Shown: positions 54,163 to 63,610 of the stretch, one piece after another
How the letters are laid out: every line of letters starts with the position of its first letter
How positions within the stretch are numbered: the stretch's first letter is position 1
Source: Antarcticibacterium sp. 1MA-6-2
GTDB taxonomy: Bacteria; Bacteroidota; Bacteroidia; Flavobacteriales; Flavobacteriaceae
Assembly: GCF_021535135.1 (NCBI RefSeq)
Contig: NZ_CP091036.1
Coordinates: 1,984,001 to 2,048,000, forward strand
Direction: 5' to 3'
Length of the DNA: 64,000 nucleotides
Program-made: the position numbers and the translations under genes
The notes under the pieces: generated by a model
Told to the model about the DNA's origin: nothing
The model's input: only the letters and a program-made list of their open reading frames with translations
The model's database searches: none

Positions 54163-54930
54163 TTATTATTTCGGTGGTCTTAATCTTGTTTTCAAGAGTA
54201 GAAAAGATTTCTCCACTTTCTCTTACGACCTCACCTATTACTATAATTGCTTAGTGCAGTCAATTCTTTTTCTGCAACAACCTGTTCCAAATTCCTTATT
54301 GTTCCAAAACCTAGCTCTTTCATTCTCTGTAGTTCCATTTTGAATAACACCCACAGGAATATCTGCTTTGCCATACTTACTAAAAATCTCCACTATTTCT
54401 GCGATTTTGCCCATACCCATAAGGATCACAACAGTAGCGGTAGATTGTGCTGCCAGTTTTACGTCTTCGGAAAGTTTCTTTTCTGAAGTTGTTCCTGTAA
54501 TTACCCAGAAACTTTCAGAAGTTCCGCGTTGCGTTAGAGGTATCCCCACATTGGCGGGAACTGCAATAGACGAGGTAATACCAGAAACTACGGCAGTCTC
54601 AAGACCTTTACTTTTAGCATAATTGATCTCCTCGCTCCCTCTTCCGAAGATAAAAGGATCTCCTCCTTTTAATCTTACTACGTGTCCTCTTTCCAGAGCA
54701 TATTTTACAATTAGCTCGTTGATCTCATCCTGTGAAAATCTATGCTTATCCTTACGCTTCCCCACGAAGACATGCTCCGCCTGTGGTGCATAATCAAGGA
54801 GTTCCCTGTTTATAAGTGCATCATATAAGACAACCCGGGCGGTTTTTAAAGTGTTTACCGCCTTCAGGGTTATCAATTCCGGATCTCCGGGACCTGCTCC
54901 TACTACCGTTAATTTGGGAGTATTATACAT
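54143..54930 (-). CDS. cobA: Uroporphyrinogen-III C-methyltransferase
   Basis: SUMT of about 261 aa producing precorrin-2 for siroheme. Motifs: VGAGPGDPELITLKA, YDALIN, VRLKGGDPFIFGRG and SGITSSIAVPANVGIPLTQRG. Two RCCGGY lesions hide the C-terminus: 54309-54315 (ERAGFGTIRNLEQVV after repair) and 54249-54255 (ELTAPAIIVIGEVV). The repaired frame runs on to NSPFGG and a stop inside a palindromic repeat. It starts 8 bases inside the sulfite reductase gene. Confidence 0.9.
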
Positions 54931-57020
54931 TTTGTACCTCCTTCGTTCTATATGCGTCTATAGTTTTGTGGAAGATCCTCGCATCATTTAAATATTTGTT
55001 GGCAAAGACCTCTGTTGGCTCGTGATGATTTAGCTGATATGCAAATTCTTCAAAAGAAGTAGAAAGCGCAATCCTTCCCGTGTTAACAAACAGCTCATCA
55101 AACTGAGAAATAATTCCCGCCTGAGTGTTAGTCTTGACATCTTCAGAAAGCAATAAAGCTTTAGCCGAATTTACTATTGAAGTATAGGAATGGTAAATAC
55201 TATCTGCCCAGGCCCTTCTTTCCAAAGCACTGTGAGCATTCTCTATTTTCTCTTCACTTTCAAATAACAGGGTAGCAATGAGATCAATAATTACTCCTGC
55301 ACATTCCCCTACTCCTACTGCCTGAATATAAGGCTTTTCGTGCCCCCAGTCTACAAAATCATTCTCTGTAAGATTTGTCGTATCTCCAAGATCCTTCAGC
55401 AGGTCATAAAAATAAGATTTCCCCTGTCTGTCGTAGTAATGAATAAATTTTTCGTCAGGAGCAGACTGTTCCTGAAAATCGTTCAGTATTAATCGTAATG
55501 CTTCAGGACCACGTTTACTGGGCACCTTTATAACTTTATCTGCAAATCTTCCCTGACCATCTCCTAAAGTTCCGCCACCAAGTAAAATTTGAAGTGCTTA
55601 AGCGCTACAGCTTTCCCTACTTTTACAGACATTCCCTGGAATCCAATTTCGGCCATATTGTGTTGCCCGCAGGCATTCATACAACCGCTTATTTTTATAG
55701 TAATATCCCTGCCGTTTACGAAATGAGGATATTCAGCTTTAAGAACATCTTCAAGAACATCTGCAGCTCCTGTACTACTGGCAATCCCCAGGTTACATGT
55801 GTCTGTTCCCGGGCAGGCAGTAATATCTATTGTTTTATCATACCCGGCTTCTGCCAGGCCCAGTCTTTTTAATTCAGTATAAAAGAAAGGCAGCAATTCT
55901 TCCCTTACGTGACGAATAAGAATATCCTGTCGCAAAGTAAACCTTAGCTCATTGCCCGCATAATTCTTAATAAGATCTGCCAATTGCCTGGCCTCTGCAA
56001 TGTAAAAATCTCCTAAAGGCACCCGGATACCTACAGCAAATAATCCCTGTTGTTTCTGCGGAATTATATTTGTGGATTTCCATGTTTCATAATGCTTTTG
56101 ATCTTCAATTTCTACTGAAGGAATTTCAACATCCTTTAAAACTGGAGCTGCTTCAAATTTTTCAATTTCAAAAGCGGGAATATTTTTAGAGAGAGCCGTT
56201 TGTTGCTCGGCCACCAGGTCCATAAATGCTTCTTTCCCGATATCCTTTACAAGATATTTCATCCTGGCTTTCATTCTTTTCGCTCTTTCACCATACCTAG
56301 GTCAAAGACACGCAAAACACCTTCAGTAAGTGAGATAATTTTTTCAGCTTCAATAAAATCATACAATTCATCGGCATGCCTTGGCTGTGAACCCAGCCCG
56401 CCCCCTAACATTACTTTAAAGCCGCGTTTTCCATCTTTCATCTTTGCTATAAAGCCAAGATCATGAATGTAGCTTAAAGCCGTATCCTCTTCAGAAGAAG
56501 AAAAAGAGATCTTAAACTTTCTTCCCATTTCCTGACAGATTGGATTTCTGAGAAAAAACTGAAAAGTTGCATGTGCATAAGGCGATACATCAAATGGCTC
56601 CTTTACGTCTATTCCGGCAGTTGGCGAAGCTGTTACATTACGTACTGTATTACCGCAGGCTTCCCTTAAAGTGATATCATCTTTTGCCAGCTGGCTCCAA
56701 AGCTCTGGTGTTCTGTCCAGGCTCACATAATGTATCTGGATATCCTGTCGCGTAGTAATATGTAACCGACCTGTAGAATATTCTTCTGAAACATTGCAGA
56801 TCCTGTGTAATTGTTCAGAAGTTACTTTTCCAAACGGTAGTTTTATCCGCACCATTTGTACACCCGCCTGTCTTTGTCCATAAACTCCACGAGCCAGACG
56901 AAGACTTCGGAATTTTTCTTCATCAGCTTTTCCTTCACGAAAAAGTCTTATCCTTTTCGCTAAATCGACTATTTCCTGTTCAACTATGGGGTTTTCTAAT
57001 TCTGTTCTGAAACTTTGCAT
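54923..57020 (-). CDS. Assimilatory sulfite reductase with C-terminal HEPN-like domain
   Basis: Siroheme/4Fe-4S nitrite-sulfite reductase, about 697 aa. Duplicated ferredoxin-like half-domains include VYGQRQAGVQMVRIKLPFG and STGRLHITTRQDIQIHY. Cluster Cys pairs lie in TACPGTDTCNLG and ISGCMNACGQHNMAEIGF. The C-terminal part (about residues 510-697, with SAKALLLSEDVKTNTQAG) is the all-alpha HEPN-like extension known from Bacteroidota. Two RCCGGY lesions: 56295-56302 (VFDRYGERAKRMKARM after repair) and 55596-55603 (AVAPALQILLGGG). I start at MQSFRTELE (57020). It reduces sulfite to sulfide for MetY and MetB-type enzymes of the same cluster. Confidence 0.9.
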
Positions 57021-57123
57021 ATTCTTATATTTTATAGGCAGTTGCACACATCAGTTTTCTCACTCCCTGACCTATACTTTACCGTAATTTTTTTCTTTCC
57101 TGCTATGTTGCCGAAATTTTACT

Positions 57124-57756
57124 CTAGGCATGCAGCCCGCATTCCCGGTTTTCCAGGACCTTGGTGGGATCGAAATACTTAAACTCATTGGGTAGGTTGT
57201 TGTTCCTTAAATAGATATCCAGTTCCTCATCGCTCCAATGGTAAAACGGACTTACTTTTAAAATTCCATCCTTGCTATAGCTAAGGATCCCGATACTATC
57301 TCTAAAAGCGGTTTGACCTTTTCTTAGGTTGGTGAACCATACATCCGGCTTTTGTTGACGCATCGCTCTTTCAAAAGGCTCCAGTTTTACCTGCCGGGTG
57401 AACTCGTCATGGTAAGGACTATCTACCTGCGGTATACCTCCAAAAAAAGCATCCCTATAGGCTGAAGTTTCTTTCGGGGTGTAGAGTTTTACATTGAGAT
57501 GCAGGCTCTCTATCACCTCCCGGGCGTGAGCATAAGTTTGCGGAGTATTATACCCCGTATCACACCAAATTACTTTAATGGACTGGTCTATCCTGGAACA
57601 GGCATGAAGTATTGCAGCTTCGTAAGGGCGAAAATTTGTGGTTACAATTAAGCCTCTGGCTATTATTGATTATCCACTGAATCAATTCTGCTTAGGTGGA
57701 ATTCCTTTTAGCTGCCTGTTTAGTGTCTTTAATTCTCTTTCTGTAAATTTTTTCAT
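57124..57756 (-). CDS. cysH: Adenylyl/phosphoadenylyl-sulfate reductase
   Basis: PAPS/APS reductase of about 209 aa. P-loop-like SGG region is degenerate; NFRPYEAAIL, IKVIWCDTGYNTPQTYAHA and KGQTAFRDSIGILSYSKDGILKVSP are the usual blocks. The C-terminus ENRECGLHA carries the catalytic Cys of the ECGLH motif. There is no extra Cys-Cys pair, so the PAPS-type is likely. Two breaks: 57690-57697 (ACCTAAGC, minus strand, for ACCGGC, giving GIPPAELIQW) and near 57652-57661 (GCCAGAGGC, probably another RCCGGY). The ATG at 57756 has AGGGA 8 bases upstream. No cysDN lies next to it. Confidence 0.87.
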
Positions 57757-57904
57757 CTCTGTTCCCTCCCAAAATTTTACGTGTGTCATACTTTTTGTTG
57801 TCTCAGATGCCTTTTTTTTGTGATCCTGTTGATGGAATCAAGTGGGGCAATATTTTTGCTTCTCTCCGTTTCCAGGGAAATGAAATTCCCATTTATTTAT
57901 CCTA

Positions 57905-57929
57905 ATATCCTATCGGGTAGGTAGGGTAT
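57905..57929. promoter_or_regulatory. 25-bp dyad, candidate Rrf2 operator
   Basis: On the minus strand ATAcCCTA, nine bases, TAGGaTAT: an imperfect dyad of exactly the 25-bp ATA-N19-TAT geometry of IscR-type operators. It lies just downstream of a candidate -7 element (57933-57940) in front of cysH, next to the gene for an Rrf2 regulator. Probably the operator of that regulator; inference from geometry. Confidence 0.5.
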
Positions 57930-57932
57930 TGA

Positions 57933-57966
57933 CAAATATAGAACTCCTTTTTTAATATGCAGCAAA
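57933..57966 (-). promoter_or_regulatory. Candidate promoter of cysH
   Basis: Minus-strand TATATTTG (57933-57940) matches the Bacteroidota -7 consensus TAnnTTTG. TTTG at 57963-57966 lies 22 bases upstream as a -33 element. It would let cysH and the sulfite-reduction genes be transcribed independently of the methionine genes. Confidence 0.5.
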
Positions 57967-57998
57967 TCAGCCGCAGAAGATTTCTATTTTAACATTTT

Positions 57999-58418
57999 TC
58001 AGTTTTCTCCTATAGCAAGATCGGCAAGAGTATTCTTTCCGAGGACCTGCAAGGTGCTGTCTCTCACCTGTATCATCAATGCGTGAACTGAACAGGATTT
58101 TTCATCGGGGCAATCCTGGCATTTCTCATAAAAATTCAGACTAACACACGGCAGCATTGCAATAGGACCTTCTAAAACCCGTATTACCTGTGTCATCTTC
58201 ACCTCTGAAGGATCTTTAAGAAGGTAATAACCTCCTCCCTTGCCCTTTTTGGAACCGACGAAGCCTGAATTTTTTAATACTACCATTATACTCTCAAGAT
58301 ACTTAAGAGAAATATTCTGGCTACTGGCAATCTCTGCAGTTTGAACAGGTTTTTTGCCGGGTTGTTTTGCTATATATGCCAGTGCCTTTACACCGTATTT
58401 TGTCTTTTTGGAAAGCAT
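57999..58418 (-). CDS. Rrf2-family regulator with cysteine cluster
   Basis: Intact 139-aa winged-helix protein: MLSKKTKYGVKALAYIAKQ, recognition region ISLKYLESIMVVLKNSGFVGSKKGKGGGYYL and a dimerisation helix. The sequence PCVSLNFYEKCQDCPDEKSC carries four Cys, consistent with an Fe-S cluster as in IscR, though spacing differs. It sits 36 bases after the metB-like gene and upstream of cysH, so it probably senses sulfide/cysteine or Fe-S status and controls sulfate reduction. Confidence 0.85.
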   Translation of the reverse strand: MLSKKTKYGVKALAYIAKQPGKKPVQTAEIASSQNISLKYLESIMVVLKNSGFVGSKKGKGGGYYLLKDPSEVKMTQVIRVLEGPIAMLPCVSLNFYEKCQDCPDEKSCSVHALMIQVRDSTLQVLGKNTLADLAIGEN

Positions 58419-58453
58419 TCAGCAAATATATCAATTTAATAGGCTTTACCTGT

Positions 58454-59644
58454 TTACGCGTTCAATGCCTGTTTTAAATCCTTTATAATATCATCGATGT
58501 GTTCAAGTCCTACCGAAATCCTTACCAGTCCCGGAGTGATCCCCGCCTCCAGCCTATCCTCTTCACTCAATTTACTGTGCGTGGTTGATGCAGGGTGCGT
58601 AACAATGCTCCGGGTATCTCCCAAATTTGCCGATCTTGAACAAAGCTGTACATTATCAATAAATTTTCTTCCTGCTTCAAGTCCTCCTTTAATTTCAAAG
58701 GAGATAATATTTCCTCCAAGCTTCATTTGTTTTTTTGCAACTTCATACTGAGGATGAGACTTCAAAAAAGGATATTTTACATTTTCCGCATTTGCTTCCT
58801 GCTCCAGGAATTCAGCAACTTTGAGTGCATTTTCACAATGCCTGTCCAGTCTTACCAGTAAGGTTTCCAAACTTTTAGAAAGAATCCAGGCATTAAAAGG
58901 GGATAGTGCCGGACCCGTATTTCGGGAAAAAAGATAGATCTCCCTGATCAAATCTGCACTTCCCACTGTCACTCCACCTAAGACCCGTCCCTGGCCATCT
59001 ATTAGTTTTGTTGCCGAATGTATTACCAGGTCGGCTCCAAATTTTATAGGATTCTGTAAATAGGGAGTAGCAAAACAATTGTCAATGATCAGGATCAAAT
59101 TGTGTTTTTTTGCAATCCTTCCTAATTCCTCCAAATCAATAATATCCACCCCGGGATTTGTAGGCGATTCAGCAAACAGAATTTTTGTCTCGGGTTTGAT
59201 CAGACTTTCAACTGAATCAATTTCATTTACATTAAAATAACTATGAGAGATATTCCACTTCGGAAAATATTTCGTGAACAGGCTGTGTGTTGATCCAAAA
59301 ATTGATCGTGCAGATACAATATGATCACCGCTGTTTAAGAGTGCTGCAAGAGTTGAAAACACTGCAGACATTCCCGTAGCAAAAGCATATCCCGTCTCTG
59401 CCCCTTCCATTGCAGCTATTTTTTCAATAAATTCTGAAGTATTTGGATTGCTGAATCTACTGTAAATGTTTCGTTCTTTTTCTTCAGAAAAGGAAGCTCT
59501 CATATCTTCAGCATCTTCAAAAACATAGCTTGAGGTGAGATATAGCGGCGCCGAATGCTCCATAAATTGAGTGCGCTCAATTTGGGTTCGAATAGCCGTG
59601 GTTTCCATATTTGATTCCTTTTTTGATCCAGGGTTGTTTGTCAT
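58454..59644 (-). CDS. Cys/Met metabolism PLP enzyme (O-succinylhomoserine sulfhydrylase / CGS-like)
   Basis: Intact 396-aa fold-type I PLP enzyme. SRFSNPNTSEFIEKIAAMEGAE, ATGMSAVFSTL, FAESPTNPG, DNCFATPYLQNP and VIHSATKLIDGQG (PLP Lys) are visible, with SRSANLGDTRSIVTHPASTTHSKL near the end. It is a second member of the family beside metY (61773-63051). The ATG overlaps the hom stop (TAATG). Direct sulfhydrylation or transsulfuration cannot be separated by sequence alone. Confidence 0.88.
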   Translation of the reverse strand: MTNNPGSKKESNMETTAIRTQIERTQFMEHSAPLYLTSSYVFEDAEDMRASFSEEKERNIYSRFSNPNTSEFIEKIAAMEGAETGYAFATGMSAVFSTLAALLNSGDHIVSARSIFGSTHSLFTKYFPKWNISHSYFNVNEIDSVESLIKPETKILFAESPTNPGVDIIDLEELGRIAKKHNLILIIDNCFATPYLQNPIKFGADLVIHSATKLIDGQGRVLGGVTVGSADLIREIYLFSRNTGPALSPFNAWILSKSLETLLVRLDRHCENALKVAEFLEQEANAENVKYPFLKSHPQYEVAKKQMKLGGNIISFEIKGGLEAGRKFIDNVQLCSRSANLGDTRSIVTHPASTTHSKLSEEDRLEAGITPGLVRISVGLEHIDDIIKDLKQALNA

Positions 59645-60718
59645 TACGCCAATTTTTCTGCCAATTTAAGAATATCTGACAAAACACCACGTGCAGTTAC
59701 TGCAGCACCTGCACCTGCACCCTGAATTACAATGGGCCTTTCTCCGTAAGACTCAGTATAAATTTCAAAAGAAGCATCTGCATGCTTCAGGCTTCCGAAC
59801 GGGGAGTATCTTTTCTCCTTTACAAGTTTTACCTCCAGTTCTCCTGTGGCAACATCCAGTTCGCCAACATGTCTTATGACCTCATCTTCCTTTAAATCTT
59901 TTCTCAAAATTTCAAAATCTTCATTAAGATCTATCTGGTTTTCCTTAAATGAACTAAGGCTACTTCCTCCATTCAAATGCACCGGAACAAGGTCTTCAAT
60001 TTTCACCTGGGATAGCTCCTTTTGCAACTGCAACTCCCTCGCAAGGATCAATAACTTTCGCGCCACATCCTTTCCTGAAAGATCAATGCGGGGATCGGGT
60101 TCAGTAAAACCTTTTTCTCCTGCTTCAGTTAAAACTGTATCAAAAGATTTCCCACCTTCAGAAAACGTATTAAATATATAACTTAGGGATCCGGAGAAAA
60201 CTCCTCTTATTCTTGTTACTTTTTCTCCTGATGCATATAAATTCCTCACAGTTTCCACTACAGGAAGACTTAGCACCTACATTAGTTTCGTACAGAAAAT
60301 ACTTCTTATGCTCCCTAAGATCCTTCCGCAGGTTATTATAAAATTCTGTAGAAAGGGTATTGGCCACTTTGTTGGCTGCCACAATGTGAAAACCATTTTC
60401 AATAAGTAAGCTGTAATTATTTACCAGTTCCTGGCTGGCTGTAGCATCTACTGCAATAACATTTTCAAGATCATTTTTCTTCACATATTCAATGATATCC
60501 TGCAGTTTGTAAGGAAAGCCATAGTCTTTAAAATCGGCCTCCCAGGAAGAAGTCACTCCTCTTTTCTCAAAAAATGCAATAGTGGAATTTACCACTACCG
60601 GCAGGTTTATTTCAATTTCTCCCGATGCTTCTAACTGCTTTTTAATATCCAGAATTTGTTGTATTAATGTACTCCCTACATTACCTACCCCAAATAGCAC
60701 TACGTTTACTCGTGTCAT
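59644..60718 (-). CDS. hom: Homoserine dehydrogenase
   Basis: About 357 aa, monofunctional (no aspartokinase domain or ACT tail). FGVGNVGSTLIQQ is the NADP-binding motif; VNKVAN-type HIVAANKVANT and GLPVVETVRNLYASG with RIRGVFSGSLSYIF follow. GFTEPDPRIDLSGKDVARK carries the active-site residues. The break at 60268-60274 (GCTAAGT, minus strand, for GCCGGT) repairs to NVGAGLPVVETV. The only intact RCCGGY I found in the window is in this gene, at 60597-60602. Confidence 0.92.
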
Positions 60719-61694
60719 CTTGTATGTGTTTTGAATTAAATATTGGACCTAAAAAACCAGCCAGCTGGCCAAACTCAATTAAAAAAGCATCGTGGCCATG
60801 AATAGATTTTATTTCGTGGATGCTGATGTTGTTTTTTATAAGAGAGAGATTCACGTAGGTATCCCAATTATCTTCAGGAAGGTAGAACCTGTCAGAATCT
60901 ACAGTTACAATATGAATGGTGCCTTCTATTTCTGAAGCTGCAAAAAGTTGATCTCCACTGCCGTTACTAATATCGACCGTGGTAAGCAGATGATTCATCA
61001 ATTTGTAAGAAGCCAGCTGAAATCTCTCCTCAAGTTTTTGCCCGTGATATTCCAGCCATCCCTCAACATTCCAGTTGTCACCCGTTGCCTGAATTCCTGA
61101 ACCGAACTTTGCCTCCAGAGATTGTGGGCTCCTGTAAAAAGTCATCGCATGCATTCTCGCATCTTTCAATGGTTCTGCCGAATTGTTAAGGATCTGGTCC
61201 TGAACCTTACATAAAGCCCGTAGCCACTGGGTAGCCTTGTAATCTGTAGCTACCGGAATAATATTCTGAAACAGTTGCGGCTTAAGTGCTGCTAATTCCC
61301 ATAACAAAGCACCACCAATGGAACCACCTATTCCTGCGTATAACGAAGAAATATCAAGTTGTTCCAGTGCGGCAGCATAAATTTTAGCAATATCCCTTAA
61401 AGTAAATTCTTTATAATTATGCAAAAGATGGGTGGGATCACCATCGTACCCATTTCCCGGCATATTAAAAGCCAGAATAGTGTACTGTAAGGTATCTATA
61501 GTTTTTCCCTCCCCAATTAAAGAATTCCACCAGCCTCCTGTTCCGGTCACTTTTGAATTACCGCTTAAGGCGTGGTTTACCAATATTATTGGCGCTTCTC
61601 CCAGAGCCTGTCCAAAAACCTCATAACTAAACCTGATATCCTGTATGGTTCCTGCGGAATTTTCAAATCCTTTTATTTTTAACTTCTTAAGCAT
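60681..61694 (-). CDS. metX: Homoserine O-acetyltransferase (MetX)-type alpha/beta-hydrolase
   Basis: Intact 337-aa acyltransferase. LVNHALSGNSKVTG, the NMPGNGYDGDPTH stretch, YAGIGGSIGGALLWEL (nucleophile elbow) and SIHGHDAFLIEFGQ (catalytic Asp-His region) match MetX. Overlaps hom by 38 bases. It activates homoserine for MetY. Shorter than typical MetX but consistent with the flavobacterial form. Confidence 0.88.
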   Translation of the reverse strand: MLKKLKIKGFENSAGTIQDIRFSYEVFGQALGEAPIILVNHALSGNSKVTGTGGWWNSLIGEGKTIDTLQYTILAFNMPGNGYDGDPTHLLHNYKEFTLRDIAKIYAAALEQLDISSLYAGIGGSIGGALLWELAALKPQLFQNIIPVATDYKATQWLRALCKVQDQILNNSAEPLKDARMHAMTFYRSPQSLEAKFGSGIQATGDNWNVEGWLEYHGQKLEERFQLASYKLMNHLLTTVDISNGSGDQLFAASEIEGTIHIVTVDSDRFYLPEDNWDTYVNLSLIKNNISIHEIKSIHGHDAFLIEFGQLAGFLGPIFNSKHIQDDTSKRSAIWGR

Positions 61695-61772
61695 ATTTTC
61701 TCTCTAAATTTTGATAAGAATGGCAGGTCGCAATTTAAGCAGACCTGCACTCCGGCCGATGTTTTTGTTTAA

Positions 61773-63051
61773 CTATTTCTTTATTTTTCCAAAAGCTTGT
61801 TTAAGATCGGCTTTAAGATCTTCAATATCTTCCAGTCCAACAGATAAACGAATAAGATCTTTTGTTACTCCTGTCGATTCCTGTTGTTCATCACTAAGTT
61901 GTTGATGAGTAGTACTTGCAGGGTGAATAATTAGCGACTTTGTATCTCCAATATTGGCAAGCAGGGAAAACAACTGGGTTTCATCTGCTATTACTTTTGC
62001 TGACTCAAATCCGCCTTCAATTCCAAAAGTAAGTAACCCGCTTTGTCCCTTCGGAAGGTATTTTTTAGCAAGATCGTAATAGTCACTTTCCTCAAGTCCC
62101 GGGTAATTTACCCATTTAACTTCCGGCTGTTGCTGAAGCCATTTTGCCAGTTCCAGCGCATTTTCACTGTGCTTTTTAATTCTTATATCAAGTGTCTCGA
62201 GTCCCTGCAGTATTTGAAAGGCATTAAAGGGGCTAAGAGCCGCACCATGGTCGCGGAGTCCTTCAATACGCACTTTGGCAATAAAAGCCGCTTCTTCCAA
62301 AGCATCGTGATAAATAATTCCATGGTATCCGGGCGAAGGCTCTGTAAATTCAGGAAATTTTCCGTTAGCCCAATTAAATTTTCCGGCGTCTATAATGGCT
62401 CCACCAAGAGCGGTTCCGTTACCGTTAATATATTTTGTAAGGGAGTGGATCACTATGTCGGCACCGTGTTCAATGGGGTTTATAAGAGAAGGAGTAGCTA
62501 CGGTATTATCAACAAATAATGGCACTCCAACTTCCTTTGCATATTTGGAAATTTCCTTAAGATCGGGAATATCAAGTTTGGGATTTCCAAGGGATTCAAC
62601 AAAAAACACTTTAGTATTTTCTTTGGCTGCCTTTTTAAAATTTTCCGGCTCATTGGGATCTACGAAAGTGGTTGTAATTCCTAATCTTGGCAGGGTTACA
62701 TTAAAAAGATTGTAAGTACCTCCATAAAGACTGCTGGATGAGACAATATGGTCGCCCGATTTAAGCAGCGTGAGTAAAGCTGTATTGGTAGCAGCTGTAC
62801 CCGAAGCAGTTACTACAGCCGCAATCCCGCCTTCCAGTGCCGCAAGTCTTTGTTCCAGAACATCATTTGTAGGATTGTTGATACGGGTGTAAATGTAACC
62901 CGGTTCTGCCAGTGAAAATAAAGCGGCAGCATGATCTGCGTTCTTAAAAACGTAGGAAGTCGTCTGATAAATAGGAACTGCTCTGGTTCCTCCGTTGGCA
63001 GCGACATCGTGGCTAAGCGTGCAAAGCATTTGTTGCAATTTTAGTACTCAT
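61773..63051 (-). CDS. metY: O-acetylhomoserine sulfhydrylase
   Basis: PLP enzyme of about 425 aa converting O-acetylhomoserine and sulfide to homocysteine. PIYQTTSYVFKNADHAAALFSL, YTRINNPTNDVLEQRLAALEGG, SLYGGTYNLF and VIHSLTKYINGNGTALGG (PLP Lys) are diagnostic, with FSLLANIGDTKSLIIHPASTTHQQL. The real start is the ATG at 63051: MSTKIATNALHAGHDVAANG after repairing 63012-63018 (GCTTAGC, minus strand, for GCCGGC). First structural gene behind the tandem attenuators. Confidence 0.93.
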
Positions 63052-63199
63052 GTTTTAGTTGTTAAAGGTTATAATTGAAATTTAATTGGTCGATTCTAAG
63101 TTAATTAACTCTTGCTTAAGTTTTTATGTTTTTTATTCCGGTCAACGCAATTCTTTCGCTTGCTATTTTCCGTTTGCCGTTTCTGTTTTCCCCATCCCG

Positions 63200-63281
63200 A
63201 AAGTCTATCGTCTTGTCTCTTGAATCTTGAATCTTGATTCTTGACTCTTGACTCTTGCTTCCTGCTTCCTGTCTCTTGTTG
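63200..63281. repeat. Heptad repeats CAAGANN, block near metY
   Basis: On the plus strand CTTGTCTCTTGAATCTTGAATC and so on, about ten consecutive units of the form TCTTGNN. They lie between attenuator B and metY, in the 5' untranslated part of the mRNA (CAAGANN on the RNA strand). A second, similar block follows attenuator A. Confidence 0.75.
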
Positions 63282-63322
63282 CAAAAAAAAATCCCCCCGA
63301 CACTGCTTTGCCGGAGGGATTT
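63282..63322 (-). terminator. Attenuator terminator B
   Basis: Minus strand: ATCCCTCCG / CGGGGGGAT stem with one mismatch, 12-base loop, followed by nine T. It lies 23 bases after the stop of leader peptide B and about 230 bases before metY. Confidence 0.8.
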
Positions 63323-63344
63323 TAGGAATTGAACTATAACTAAT

Positions 63345-63416
63345 TTATATCCTGGACCTGTGGCAATAGTGTGTCTCTGTGTACATCATACACATTCGCA
63401 TCATTCGACACATCAT
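63345..63416 (-). CDS. Met/Cys-rich attenuation leader peptide B
   Basis: 23-codon ORF beginning MMCRMMRMCMMYTETH: seven Met and two Cys in the first eleven codons. It is followed by terminator B. Such density of scarce-amino-acid codons directly ahead of a terminator is the hallmark of ribosome-mediated attenuation. An antiterminator segment is not obvious here; only a short GGAT/ATCC pairing is seen. No promoter of its own is evident, so it is probably read through from leader A. Confidence 0.78.
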   Translation of the reverse strand: MMCRMMRMCMMYTETHYCHRSRI

Positions 63417-63484
63417 AGTTTTTATTGCGGGATTAAGTTTCATTTCGTTGTCTGGTTTCTGGTTAGAAGTTCAAGATTCAAAGT

Positions 63485-63610
63485 TCAAAATTTCTCTTCT
63501 CTTTTTTCTCTTCTCTTTTTTCTTTGGTCTTGCCTCTTGCCTCTTGTTTCTTGCCTCTTGCCTCTTGTTTCTTGTTTCTTGTTTCTTGTTTCTCGTGTCT
63601 TATCTCCTCC
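63485..63610. repeat. Heptad repeats CAAGANN, block between attenuators
   Basis: Low-complexity tract on the plus strand: CTTGCCTCTTGCCTCTTGTTTC and so on, about fourteen TCTTGNN-like units preceded by TTCTCTTCTC. It lies between terminator A and leader peptide B and mirrors the block between terminator B and metY. Long plus-strand frames across it are low-complexity artefacts. Confidence 0.75.

Noticed and set aside
2644..63018. Amber (TAG) recoding or programmed frameshifting, since many breaks contain TAG
   Set aside because: Breaks include +1, +2 and -1 changes and also TGA and missense forms. Repaired residues follow the RCCGGY hexamer rather than one amino acid, and TAG serves as a normal stop elsewhere (for example at the cobA end).
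3100..63051. Widespread pseudogenisation of the region
   Set aside because: Essential genes (ispB, rsgA, hom) would be dead together. Lesions share one motif, and no lesion-linked drift is seen in the rest of the coding sequences.
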